From a bacterium (GTDB lineage: Bacteria > Patescibacteriota > Minisyncoccia > Sungbacterales > GWA2-42-14), in the NCBI GenBank assembly GCA_030649305.1, contig JAUSFV010000003.1, forward strand, positions 1 through 44,344: a stretch of DNA of 44,344 nucleotides. The letters are read 5' to 3'. Shown in pieces: positions 27,211 through 36,826 of this stretch (position 1 is its first letter; every line of letters begins with the position of its first letter). A model generated the notes under the pieces. That model saw nothing but the letters and a program-made list of their open reading frames with translations. It had not been told where the DNA came from and did not search any database. The position numbers were made by a program, and so were the translations under genes.

Positions 27211-27627
27211 CTACGCGCTTGCCACGATCCTGCTGAGGATCTCGGCCTTGCTGTAGTGCTTAGCCGGCACCCTGGTCCCGCCGATATGGCGCAGGGCCTT
27301 TGCGTAGTCAAACCGGGTCGTCTTGAGCGAGCCGACGCCGAGAGCCGTCACGACCTCGTTGAGAACCGCGGGGAGCTCGGAAGCGCTCGTGACCTTGGAG
27401 AACCGATTCTGACCCGAATCGCCCGGCTGCTTCCAGCCAAACTCACGGGTGAGCTTGCGGCCGATGACCGTGGCACCCCTTGACATCCTCGGCTCAACCC
27501 GGATGCGATAGTGGCCGGGCGCAACCTCGCGCACCGCCACCGTGCCCCGAGCCGTCTTCGCAACACCGACATACTGATTCGTGCCCTCGGTTCCGACCAT
27601 CCTAAACCTGGACTTTGGCAACGACAT
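27211..27627 (-). CDS. hypothetical protein, 138 aa
   Basis: ATG preceded by AAAGGAGG; third gene of the dikinase-like/phosphatase operon. Confidence 0.65.
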   Translation of the reverse strand: MSLPKSRFRMVGTEGTNQYVGVAKTARGTVAVREVAPGHYRIRVEPRMSRGATVIGRKLTREFGWKQPGDSGQNRFSKVTSASELPAVLNEVVTALGVGSLKTTRFDYAKALRHIGGTRVPAKHYSKAEILSRIVASA

Positions 27628-27712
27628 GACTGCCTCCTTTTTCGTGCCGCTCCATTTTTTTCTTGCGTCAATGTGCGGCATGCACTAACGCATATATCCG
27701 ATATTATCGGAG

Positions 27713-28231
27713 TTACTGGTACTTGACCGGCAGTAGTACTCCCTTGAGAGCAAACACCGCCTTGATTTGTTCATGCGTTTCAACGGCATGGCCGCAATAT
27801 CTGCCGCGGGCAACCCCGACCGGATCCTTGATCCTCGGCTCGAGGACAGCGATGAGGGACGCGAGAAATGTTCCCGTCCGCCCATGGCCGCCGGCGCAGA
27901 AAGCAAGAATCCTGCGACCCTGTTTCAACTCATCTGCGACTCTTGCGATAAACAAAACCCAGTCATCGGGATCAGGAACACTGAAATCCCGAATGGGATA
28001 GTGCCAGATCTTCTCCTCCGGCACCATATCCGTAATGACTTGAGACAACTGTTCCTTAAACGGTATGACGAGGTCATACCCCTCAAGATCTTCCGGAGCG
28101 AAATACATCGTCCCGCCAAGAAACAGCTGATGTTGATACTTTCCTACCCGCACCGGGTCGCCCCGATGCGGTTGGTGAAGTTTGTGACCTGTACGCGCAC
28201 GCCGGGCACAAACCTGAACGTTTCCGCTCAT
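27713..28231 (-). CDS. dual-specificity/tyrosine phosphatase-like protein
   Basis: CX5R signature FCAGGHGRTGTFLASLIAV; SD GGAGG; ATGA overlap with upstream gene. Confidence 0.75.
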   Translation of the reverse strand: MSGNVQVCARRARTGHKLHQPHRGDPVRVGKYQHQLFLGGTMYFAPEDLEGYDLVIPFKEQLSQVITDMVPEEKIWHYPIRDFSVPDPDDWVLFIARVADELKQGRRILAFCAGGHGRTGTFLASLIAVLEPRIKDPVGVARGRYCGHAVETHEQIKAVFALKGVLLPVKYQ

Positions 28232-30492
28232 CGTGCCCTCCTTTCTCCTGCGTTGTTCACACGCACGTCTTTATCCCAAAGTCTTCCTTTTCCTTTCTGC
28301 CAAAGCATCGCCACTTCAGGAGATACATTGGGACTTTCCCAAAACGATTTCGGGGCGTCATATTGATAACTATCCCGATAATCATAATGGACTACTTCGA
28401 GTCCCGCGACCAACAGATCAATGGTCTTTTGACGATGCTTGCAATCAAGCTGATACTGCAACATATCTTCATTGGTTTCCGAAAGCATCCGGTGTTTATT
28501 GAAGAGACGGCCTCCGTTGTGACGAAGATCAAAAACTCTATCAGCAAACACCGTATCGTTCAACTCGCCACTCAAGTACTGAAGCCCCGCTTTCGCAATT
28601 GCCGCCCATCGTGGCCCGCCGATAGAGCCGCCCAACCACGTGTTAAACGCGGGAATGGCAAGCCGAAAAAATTCCTGCTGCATCTCGCGGTCTGCATTAC
28701 GAAGCCGGTTCACCACCGACATCTGTGCTTCAGACCGACCAGAGCGCGCATCCCGAACGCTAAATTTCTCCTGAAGCACTGCAAACTCAGCGCCTCTCCA
28801 TCGAGAACCTTCCCAACCGTGCCGCAATTCTCCGGAAACCGCAACGATGAGATAGGCGGCGAATACTTCCGCCGCTTCCCGATGTATGCGCGCCCGAAGT
28901 GCTCGCGACTCTTGCTCAAGGTCGGTACCAACAGCAACTGATGCCATGGCATCAGCGAGATAGAAGTTATTGAGGATTATATTTGCCGAATACTCGCGCT
29001 CCACCGCCGAGAAATCCACCCTCCCTCCGTATAACTCGGGCCGAAGCTCTTTCAGCCACTTGAGAAAGATGGAAATCTCTTTTTGGTCGGAACGATGCGT
29101 AAACGGCACGGACCCGAGCACAAGAAGCCCCAACGATCCGTCTACGGACACTGTGTCGCCTGCGGAAAGCAGAAGCCCCGACGATACGCTTGGAATGGGA
29201 CCCGCACCGACAACCGCGGGCTTCCCAAGTCCCCGAGCAACAACGGCAGGATGCGAAGTGGCACCGCCCGTACTGGTAACGATGGCAGATGCCACAAGCA
29301 TGCCGGGGAAATCATCCGGACTCGTCTCCGGCCGGATAAGCACAACCTGCTTTCCCTGCCCAGCGAATTCCTGGGCCTGCTCGGATGTAAACGCGACGAT
29401 GCCGACCGCAGAACCGGGCGAGGCAGGAATACCTTTTGCAAGGACCCGCTTACCCTCAATCGCAAACTGCAACGCGCGCGGATCAAACGTAGCCTGACAC
29501 AAACGCAGAGCTTCGACGTCATAAACCTTAATCTTGTCTACGGCATCCTGTTTCATGCAGCGCTTTTCCCAAACTGCCTGCACCGCAAACCGCGCTTCGG
29601 CAACAGGAGTGCGTTGTGCCACCCGATACTGCAGAATCCACAGCTTTCCCCGTTCAACCGTAAATTCAATCTCCACCACGTCATTCGTATGCCGTTCAAG
29701 AGCCTCCGCAAACTGCGTTAACTCTTGAAAGGCCTCGGGGTGACGTTTGGAAAAATTCGTAATGGGAAGTGGTGTAACACTGCCCCCAACCACATCTTCA
29801 CCCTGACCTCTCGGATGGAACTCGCCATAGTGATGGTTTTCTCCGGTCGCGACATTTCGTGAAAAGAAAACGCCCGACCCCGACATTTCGTCGAGATTGC
29901 CAAAGACCATGGCCTGCACGATCATAGCAGTTCCGAGATACTCGGGAATGCCATAGAACCTACGATACTTGACGGCGCGGTCATTCAACCACGACTGGCA
30001 GACCGCCTCAAAGGCGAGTTCCAGTTGTTCCCACGGATCATCCGACGCATCCGACCCCACAACTTTTGTGAAACTTTTCCGAAACCGCCGTACCGTATCA
30101 TCTACGAAACGATCGCCGCCAAACTTTTTAAGCGCTGGATGCGATCCTTCCGTCATCCCGAGATTGAGAATGCTATCCATCATCCCGGGTATTGACACGG
30201 GTGCGCCCGAACGAACTGACACGAGAAGCGGGTTTGAAGGATCTCCAAACCGCTTCCCGGTCTGCTTTTCAAGTGATGCAATACATCGCTTGATCTGCCA
30301 CTCGAGCCGCTTCGGGTATCGCGCATGCTCGAGATATGCGCGACACACGCCGGTTGTAATTGCAAAACCAGGAGGAACCGGCATTCCGAACCTAGTCATA
30401 GTAACAAGGCTCATCGCCTTGTTGCCGATCAAATCCGCAGTAGCATCGCCCGCCTCGTGAAAGAGGAAGGCGACCTGACGATTGCGAGCCAT
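28228..30492 (-). CDS. pyruvate-phosphate-dikinase-like protein lacking the PEP/pyruvate TIM barrel, with novel C-terminal domain
   Basis: ATP-grasp motifs (GNKAMSLVTMTRFGMPVPPGFAITT, VRSGAPVSIPGMMDSILNLGM, VEIEFTVERGKLWILQYR) and swivel phospho-His motif GGATSHPAVVARGLGKPAVVG; about 295 C-terminal aa unrecognised; SD GGAGGAG. Confidence 0.85.
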   Translation of the reverse strand: MARNRQVAFLFHEAGDATADLIGNKAMSLVTMTRFGMPVPPGFAITTGVCRAYLEHARYPKRLEWQIKRCIASLEKQTGKRFGDPSNPLLVSVRSGAPVSIPGMMDSILNLGMTEGSHPALKKFGGDRFVDDTVRRFRKSFTKVVGSDASDDPWEQLELAFEAVCQSWLNDRAVKYRRFYGIPEYLGTAMIVQAMVFGNLDEMSGSGVFFSRNVATGENHHYGEFHPRGQGEDVVGGSVTPLPITNFSKRHPEAFQELTQFAEALERHTNDVVEIEFTVERGKLWILQYRVAQRTPVAEARFAVQAVWEKRCMKQDAVDKIKVYDVEALRLCQATFDPRALQFAIEGKRVLAKGIPASPGSAVGIVAFTSEQAQEFAGQGKQVVLIRPETSPDDFPGMLVASAIVTSTGGATSHPAVVARGLGKPAVVGAGPIPSVSSGLLLSAGDTVSVDGSLGLLVLGSVPFTHRSDQKEISIFLKWLKELRPELYGGRVDFSAVEREYSANIILNNFYLADAMASVAVGTDLEQESRALRARIHREAAEVFAAYLIVAVSGELRHGWEGSRWRGAEFAVLQEKFSVRDARSGRSEAQMSVVNRLRNADREMQQEFFRLAIPAFNTWLGGSIGGPRWAAIAKAGLQYLSGELNDTVFADRVFDLRHNGGRLFNKHRMLSETNEDMLQYQLDCKHRQKTIDLLVAGLEVVHYDYRDSYQYDAPKSFWESPNVSPEVAMLWQKGKGRLWDKDVRVNNAGERRAR

Positions 30493-31028
30493 CAAGCTCC
30501 TCCTCTCCGCCCGGTTTCCGGGCATTTTATTCGTGAGTTTGTGAGACAGAAAAAGTACTGCCTTGTTTTTGGGGGTTGTCGCGTCAGAAAAATGCACGTG
30601 CGGTTTTTGTTTCCATGAGATCCGAAATATTCGGAGGGATCCTCACGTTCCCTTCTCGCCCGAGAACTGTTTTTCCGACACCTAGACGCTCCGAAAAAAT
30701 CAATTCGGCCCATCTCCCCAAAGCCTGATGTCTTGGTATCAAGCCTGTCTAACACCCGTATTCCAGCGGCTATTTTGTTAGCGGATTACGGTATATATAA
30801 GGCATAAAAAAGCCGCTGTAGAATGTTAGTCAAAGCCCGCCCTCAACCCTTGCTCTGATTGCCCAGAACGGCACTCGGCAGGTGCCCTTAAGAATGCCTT
30901 TCCTCCCAAGAAGAAAGACACGCACGAGTCATCAAGAAAACGGCAATATATTCTGATGACTGCTGTCGCGACCTCAGTAGAATTTTTTCAGAGGCCCGAA
31001 TTCCCGGCATGACCGGAACGCGGATTCA

Positions 31029-31307
31029 CTACCGCCAGCCTGCTCTTTTTGCGACCCCTCTTTCGTATCCCTCAAGAAGAGCATAGAAGGACTCTTTCGC
31101 CGGCGCATTTCCACCATACGCATCCGGCGTTTCGTTCCGGATATACACCCGGAACTTTTTTTGCGTGGCCAACTGATCGCGATTGGACCACCGCCCTTTT
31201 TGTTTTTTTCCGCAAAGCGTTTCCCTGGCGAGAGAAAACAACTTTTTGTACTCAAAACCCAAGCGAGCTCGCTTGGCGCACTCCGTTCCTTCCGGCGCTT
31301 GCTTCAT
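31029..31307 (-). CDS. possible small protein (92 aa) in operon leader
   Basis: ATG immediately after the TGA of a 16-codon ORF (TGAATG); composition plausible but no homologue recognised. Confidence 0.35.
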   Translation of the reverse strand: MKQAPEGTECAKRARLGFEYKKLFSLARETLCGKKQKGRWSNRDQLATQKKFRVYIRNETPDAYGGNAPAKESFYALLEGYERGVAKRAGWR

Positions 31308-31685
31308 TCACACCTCGGCAAGACAGACACGGATGCGATCTCGTGCCGTTTCCTCCATAAAAAACTATTTTTAAAATAGTTTTTAAATTTTGGATCGCGG
31401 CCTGTTACGGTCGGCAGCGCGCATAGAGGAGCCGCCCCTATGCACGGCGCTTATGTTATTCCGAGGATGCGGATATACATAAGCACGGAGATTTCCGGAT
31501 TGTCTTCACATACGCAAGAGCATCGTCTCCCCCTTGTCTCTTCGCGTACGCGCCTCATGCCCACTCCAACACCATCCTTGATGTCAAAGCTCTCGGGGTC
31601 ATTGCATGAGAATGGTTTTTTTCTGCGCTCTGAAGCGCAGTTTGTTTTCGCTCGGTGAGCCCCCGCTCTTACGAATCCCACGTTC

Positions 31686-31757
31686 TTAAACCCTAAAAAG
31701 GGCGACCGCAAGAATAAGAGTCGCGCCGAGCTTCATTCAATTATGATGGTTAATCAT
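31686..31757 (-). other. two short leader ORFs: MINHHN* and MKLGATLILAVALFRV*, joined by TGAATG
   Basis: AAAGGAGG SD located 9 nt upstream of the first ATG (31757). Confidence 0.4.
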
Positions 31758-31926
31758 TCTGACTAACCTCCTTTCTATCCTGCTTGCGGCAGGATTTTCT
31801 TTGTTAAGCAGCCTTCCGTTTCTGGACCGATCCTGCTCCTTTATAAAAACCAGAAAAAGTACGGGGTCGGTCCACCCAATTTTTACTTAAAATTGGGAGA
31901 AAAACGCTTATTAATATAATACTTAA

Positions 31927-31955
31927 ATTATAGCATAATTTTATAATAAAGTCAA
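31927..31955 (-). promoter_or_regulatory. strong sigma70-type promoter (P2) upstream of dikinase-like operon leader
   Basis: TTGACT-17-TATAAT on minus strand. Confidence 0.82.
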
Positions 31956-31999
31956 TAGATACATGGTTAAACGCAAAAAATCCTTCCTAAATGTTCTTT

Positions 32000-32036
32000 A
32001 AAATGGAACGGCTCACCTCCTGGGAGGTGAGCCGGT
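32000..32036 (-). terminator. strong hairpin/terminator candidate
   Basis: Minus strand CGGCTCACCTCC CA GGAGGTGAGCCG TTCCATTTT: 12-bp perfect stem, imperfect T tract. Confidence 0.55.
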
Positions 32037-32816
32037 ATAACGCATGATTCCGATAGGCATTTGTCGCATCAGGGCACATAATATTCCCCAACGCCTAGGT
32101 ATCGGAGTCAAAAACCAGAATCCGAAACCAGCCTAAGCCCTAAGGTGCCATTCCTAATACAGGGGGTAGTGGTAACGGACATAGCGTGGTGTGGTGTTTG
32201 GTATGGTGTTTGGTGTTTTTTTACATAATCAAATTTTTTTCAATAACCCCCTCTATCCGGACGGCCTTCCTTCCACCGCAATTGCCTGCGGCTGCGCTGG
32301 CCATACGCACTTTCTACCGTCTCTCACGAGTACGGCGTACTGTCTGTCAGACACCCGCGGGCGAGCAATCTCCCGCGAATCCTGTTGCCGCCTTATGCAG
32401 AGTAAGGCAACTCGCTCTTCTGGACATACGCATATTCCCCCCAAAGAGCCTTGAGGGATCCAAACGAAGAAGGGGTATCTGCCGTTCCCTCCTCTCCGAC
32501 ACTGCCTCTAGCTGACAGTGATTTTGCGCAAAGCGTTTGTCCCCTCCCGCTCTGCCGCCTGGTATGCGCCGGTAGAATAACAACAAAACCGGAACATACA
32601 GTCAGTTCTGCAAAGGAGTCGTGTTGGCGAAGCGTATTGTTATCCGCGCCTTCTCCTCGTCTCACTGGCCGCCTTTGGCGCTACCAGCTACACACGGATT
32701 AAAAACGCACACAACAACTCTCCGGCAATACGATTCTGCCCCCGCATCATTGACCCCCGGGGCTGGCTCACCCCGAAATTCCTTACAAAATTTTAAATGC
32801 TCATTAAAATGAGCTA
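32000..32816 (-). ncRNA. candidate ~0.8-kb non-coding transcript
   Basis: Bounded by a consensus promoter and strong hairpin; no convincing ORF; many local inverted repeats. Confidence 0.35.
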
Positions 32817-32821
32817 TTTAT

Positions 32822-32850
32822 ATTATAGACGATATATAAAAATTAGTCAA
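32822..32850 (-). promoter_or_regulatory. strong sigma70-type promoter (P1)
   Basis: TTGACT-17-TATAAT on minus strand. Confidence 0.82.
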
Positions 32851-32907
32851 TACCCCGTCTCAAGAACATCAAGGAGCCCTGAGTCGTGTGGATAAACAAA
32901 TAAAAAA

Positions 32908-32934
32908 GTCCGGTATATATCCGGACTCCCTCCG
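32908..32934 (-). terminator. terminator of DUF2585 gene
   Basis: Minus strand AGTCCGGATATATACCGGACTTTTTT. Confidence 0.8.
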
Positions 32935-32937
32935 ACT

Positions 32938-33519
32938 CTATCCCCCCATCTGCCATTGCTTGATTGCCTCAAGCGGATACAGAAGCATAATAATATTGAG
33001 CGTCAAATTGTCACGAATGAAATATCCGACAAAAAGCTCCATCACAATAACAAGTAAAATCGTGAGCCACACGGGTGCTTTCCGCGCAACAAAAAACCCA
33101 GCCGCCATAAAAAGCACATCGCTCACCGAATTAATGACGCTATCACCGTAGTAATCAAGCGAAATGGTCACTTCACGATACCGGTTGATGATAAAATCGG
33201 TATTTTCAAAAATCTCCCACGAAATTTCAAGAAACAACGCTCCAAGAAAAAGGAGCCCGACGGGCAATACCCATCGTTTTTTGGTCATGCGCAACAGCCA
33301 ATAAAACGCAAAGCCGTGAATGATGTGCGAAAATGAATACCAGTCGGAGATGTGCTGGGAATTTTCGGAACTTACGGTCACCCCGTGCCACAATTTCACA
33401 TACCCACATTTACATATCGGCACCTGCCCCATCAAAAAAAGAATAAGCACAAATATAAAAATCATCCCCACCGCCGTGAGGATATACGTTTTCAAAGAAA
33501 TGCGTTCGTACCACTTCAT
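32938..33519 (-). CDS. DUF2585/UPF0314-like membrane protein
   Basis: [43 protein letters not shown] resembles the UPF0314 signature. Confidence 0.75.
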   Translation of the reverse strand: MKWYERISLKTYILTAVGMIFIFVLILFLMGQVPICKCGYVKLWHGVTVSSENSQHISDWYSFSHIIHGFAFYWLLRMTKKRWVLPVGLLFLGALFLEISWEIFENTDFIINRYREVTISLDYYGDSVINSVSDVLFMAAGFFVARKAPVWLTILLVIVMELFVGYFIRDNLTLNIIMLLYPLEAIKQWQMGG

Positions 33520-33534
33520 AGCCCCTCCTCTCTT

Positions 33535-34107
33535 TTAACTCTTTACAACAACCTTCTCGCGCGGAGCGATAACAAGCGCCTTCCCTTCCGCAACCGACTC
33601 GCCGTTCACGTTCGCGCCAACCTCAAACAGCACCCGCCCTTTTTCTTGCTTTTCTTTAACTTTTACATATACAACAAGCGTTTCGCCCGGCTTCACCGGT
33701 TTCAAAAATTTCAAACCTGATTCAAGCCAAACCGTACCAAGACCCGGCAGTTTCGTGCCAAGCAACTTTGAAATGATATTATTCGTGTAAACGCCGTGCA
33801 AAATCATGCCGCCGAATTTCGTACCCTTCGCATATTCATTATCCATGTGCGCGCGATTCGTATCGCCCGAAGTGATACCAAAAAACGTGATGAGGCCTTC
33901 CGTCACCTCAACTAACTCGTTCGCCTCCTGTCCCACTTCCAAAGCATCATACGGAATGCTCTCCTGCGCTGTTTTATTATTCCGATATTCCTCCTGACGC
34001 CGAACCAACTCCTCCACAAGAGGTAGATCTTCTTCTCTCACGCGCTCCCACAAAGGAGTGCCTGCTCCGTCTTTCGGAGTTTTTTCTTTATGAAAAGACG
34101 ATTCCAT
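33535..34107 (-). CDS. MaoC-like hot-dog dehydratase
   Basis: FGITSGDTNRAHMDNEYAKGTKFGGMILHGVYTNNIISKLLGTKLPG. Confidence 0.85.
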   Translation of the reverse strand: MESSFHKEKTPKDGAGTPLWERVREEDLPLVEELVRRQEEYRNNKTAQESIPYDALEVGQEANELVEVTEGLITFFGITSGDTNRAHMDNEYAKGTKFGGMILHGVYTNNIISKLLGTKLPGLGTVWLESGLKFLKPVKPGETLVVYVKVKEKQEKGRVLFEVGANVNGESVAEGKALVIAPREKVVVKS

Positions 34108-34146
34108 ATATCCGCATACTAGCGCATATGACCTTAAAAATCAATA

Positions 34147-34725
34147 TTACAAAATGCCGGCCGTGACTTGAAAAAGCTCCACCACACCCGCGGCATACAA
34201 CGTATTGAACACAAGATTTCCCGCAAACACCGTCGGAATAATATAGACAATACGATATTTCAAAAATCCGAGAGGAACAACGAGTATCTCATTCGGAAAC
34301 GGAACCAACGCGGCAAATAAAAATAACACCGCCATGGGCCCGAACCGATGGCGTTCCCGCATCTTCTCAAGCCGAAGAAGCACGCCGTCTCCCGTAGAAT
34401 ACGAAATTACCTGGCGGCCGACTTTGCCGAGAAAATACGCGATAGTATCCGCAAGCGTCATTCCCGCCCCGATGAAAAAAATCGCGGCCCAAAAATTCAG
34501 TCCCGATTCAAGAAAAAGCGGCAGAAACGCTATGGCAGGAACCGGAACTGCCAAATTAAAACCGCTGATGACAGAGATGACAAAAATACCCACGTATCCA
34601 TATCGGGCAACCACGACTCGCACGGCTTCACTCTCCTGCGCTATACGCGTCGCATACAAAGCACCCGCGAATATCGCAACAAGCACCGCTACCTGCAGAA
34701 AAATTTTTAATATCTTGTGGTTCAT
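34147..34725 (-). CDS. DedA/VTT-domain membrane protein
   Basis: YGYVGIFVISVISGFNLAVPVPA...GAGMTLADTIAYFLGKVGRQ. Confidence 0.75.
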   Translation of the reverse strand: MNHKILKIFLQVAVLVAIFAGALYATRIAQESEAVRVVVARYGYVGIFVISVISGFNLAVPVPAIAFLPLFLESGLNFWAAIFFIGAGMTLADTIAYFLGKVGRQVISYSTGDGVLLRLEKMRERHRFGPMAVLFLFAALVPFPNEILVVPLGFLKYRIVYIIPTVFAGNLVFNTLYAAGVVELFQVTAGIL

Positions 34726-34729
34726 ATGA

Positions 34730-35935
34730 TTATTTCGCCGCTACAAATAACACAACCCACGCGAAAACTATCAATACCGCTCCCGCGATAAAGGGCGCCT
34801 GAATTCCGATAGCGCCCGAACTGACGCCCGCAATCAAGGGTATAACCCCCTGCGAGAACGCAAAGAGCGAACTGTTAATGCCAAGTGCCGCTCCTTGTTT
34901 TTCAGAAGATACGCCCCTGCTAACGAGCGCCCCGAGATTTGCCATGGAAAGCCCTTGCGGTACCGCAAAAAAAGGAAGCAAAACATATACGAACGCAATG
35001 CGTGGCACAAACGGATACACGGCCAACGCAAACGCTACAACCGGAAATGACCAGAGCAATATCGTCCGCTCCCGGTATCTCCCCGAGAGTATGCGTATAA
35101 TAAAAAGCTGTGTTACAACCATCCATATGCCGGCCACGCCAAAATATGTCCCTACTGACGCCTCGGAAAGCGCGAATCGGGAAACCAGAAGAATTCCGAT
35201 AAAAGAAGTAAAAAATACAAAACCCGACGCGTAGAGAAAACTCGTGAGATATACCGGCCGTGCGTCAACATCACGGAAAGCGGCTACAATATTATGAATC
35301 CCCCTAAGAAAGGTAAAAGAACGGCGTTCAGTTTTTTCCGTATGCGTTTCAGGAAGAAAAAATGAAATAAATAAAACGTTTATGATGCCGAATATCCCCG
35401 CAAGCCAAAAGGGTGATGCGGCATCTCCGGTAACATGCGCGATCCATCCGCCAAGAAGCGGCCCTAAAATAAATCCAACGCCAAAAGCCGCCCCGATAAG
35501 TCCGAAGTTCTTCGCGCGGTCTTGCGGCAAAGTCACATCAGCAATGCTCGCCTGCGCGATACTAATATTCGCTCCGGCAAACCCCGCGACAGCACGGCTA
35601 AAAAATAAAAGACCGAGAGATGCGATTTCCACGCCAAACCCGAACAGAAGCTGAGAAAATGCCAAAACCCCGACACCAAGCGTTAATAGGCGCTTTCTGC
35701 CGTAGACATCCGAAAGTTCGCCAAGAATGGGGGACGCAATAAACTGCATCAGACCGAAGAGTGCTGTCAGGATTCCCGCGATGAAATACTGCCCGCTTTG
35801 CGAGTATCCGTGCAGAAGAAAAGAAGGCGAATTCGGGTCGGTAAAAATAATCGGTATAATCGGAATGATCATCCCGATGCCGACCGTATCAATCAGTAAT
35901 GTCACAAACAATATAGGAAGTACTTTTTTCTGCAT
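34730..35935 (-). CDS. MFS transporter (TetA-like)
   Basis: FVTLLIDTVGIGMIIPIIPII, GELSDVYGRKRLLTLG, 12-TM hydrophobicity. Confidence 0.88.
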   Translation of the reverse strand: MQKKVLPILFVTLLIDTVGIGMIIPIIPIIFTDPNSPSFLLHGYSQSGQYFIAGILTALFGLMQFIASPILGELSDVYGRKRLLTLGVGVLAFSQLLFGFGVEIASLGLLFFSRAVAGFAGANISIAQASIADVTLPQDRAKNFGLIGAAFGVGFILGPLLGGWIAHVTGDAASPFWLAGIFGIINVLFISFFLPETHTEKTERRSFTFLRGIHNIVAAFRDVDARPVYLTSFLYASGFVFFTSFIGILLVSRFALSEASVGTYFGVAGIWMVVTQLFIIRILSGRYRERTILLWSFPVVAFALAVYPFVPRIAFVYVLLPFFAVPQGLSMANLGALVSRGVSSEKQGAALGINSSLFAFSQGVIPLIAGVSSGAIGIQAPFIAGAVLIVFAWVVLFVAAK

Positions 35936-36029
35936 GAGATATGTTCTAATCGAATTTCTTTAAAAAATGTGCGAGGTCGCTTTTAAAGCTCATAAAAAAT
36001 TATAAGTGTTTTGTAATTTTTCATATCAC

Positions 36030-36824
36030 CTACCCTTCCGCGCCGAACCGCGCAAGCATTCCGGTGCGCACGATCATTCGGTACGTACGATTGAAAAAAA
36101 TATACGCCAAACCAAGAAATAAACACGCAAGGGCCAATCCCGGCGCGAGTGCCGAAAAAGAAAAAACGCCCGATGCCAAAACTTCACGCATACCCTCGAA
36201 AACATACGAAGTAGGAAGCAATCGCGAGATAAGGCGCGCAGGAAGCGGGAGGACGGAAACCGGATAAAACACTCCGGAAAAAGGATATAACAGGAACGGA
36301 AGCGGCCAACCGATCCATTCAGCAGACGGCCCCCATCGCAAAATCAAAGCAATAACAAATATTCCGAGCGTCATGCCGAAAAGAAATAGGACAAGAAAAA
36401 AAGGAATCAGCGGCATGCCAATACGGAAAAGCGAAAATCCAAAAAACCCGACCGCGATAGAAAGCATGAGGATGAGTGACACAAGGACCATCACAACGCC
36501 CGCAACCACGAGTCCCGCAAGGTATTCCCCGATCGCGATGGGAGATGCAAAAATATTCAAGAAATTACGCGACCACACATCTTCAAAAAACGCGGTCATA
36601 ATACCCTGCTGAACCCGAATCATAAAATTCCAAAGAATAATTCCTCCAAGAAACAGCGCAATAAAATCAAGACCGGAAACTCCGAGAGTATTCAAAAATT
36701 TTGTAATAAAACCCCACAAAAAAATATCCAAAACCACCCACAAAAACCCCGCAAGGCGTGCCGGGTTGCGGCGCATCAAAAATACCTGCCGGAGAAATAT
36801 TGCGTATATGCGAGTAAGATTCAT
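36030..36824 (-). CDS. ABC-2 type transporter permease
   Basis: Multi-TM, adjacent ATPase, GVFYPVSVLPLPARLISRLLPTSYVFEGMR. Confidence 0.85.
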   Translation of the reverse strand: MNLTRIYAIFLRQVFLMRRNPARLAGFLWVVLDIFLWGFITKFLNTLGVSGLDFIALFLGGIILWNFMIRVQQGIMTAFFEDVWSRNFLNIFASPIAIGEYLAGLVVAGVVMVLVSLILMLSIAVGFFGFSLFRIGMPLIPFFLVLFLFGMTLGIFVIALILRWGPSAEWIGWPLPFLLYPFSGVFYPVSVLPLPARLISRLLPTSYVFEGMREVLASGVFSFSALAPGLALACLFLGLAYIFFNRTYRMIVRTGMLARFGAEG

Positions 36825-36826
36825 AG

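Noticed and set aside
28970-29721. 175-aa and 212-aa plus-strand ORFs inside the dikinase-like gene
   Set aside because: Antisense to a gene with clear ATP-grasp/swivel motifs; no recognisable motifs of their own.
31451-31711. 86-aa minus-strand ORF in the leader region
   Set aside because: TTG start, no SD, and overlaps the tiny SD-preceded ORFs in another frame; not reported as CDS.
30546-31862. Shared 12-mer CAGAAAAAGTAC near both ends of the leader (30546 and 31851)
   Set aside because: A 12-mer repeat in a 44-kb window is expected by chance many times; insufficient evidence for a regulatory motif.
32253-32665. 63-, 79- and 90-aa ORFs in the 32.2-32.7 kb region
   Set aside because: Mutually overlapping in different frames, non-ATG or SD-less starts, no recognised motifs; non-coding interpretation preferred.
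30600-32880. Possible rRNA, tmRNA or RNase P RNA in the ORF-poor region
   Set aside because: I looked for signature strings of tmRNA ends and RNase P core and found none; no rRNA-like stretch recognised. Only an Infernal search would be decisive.
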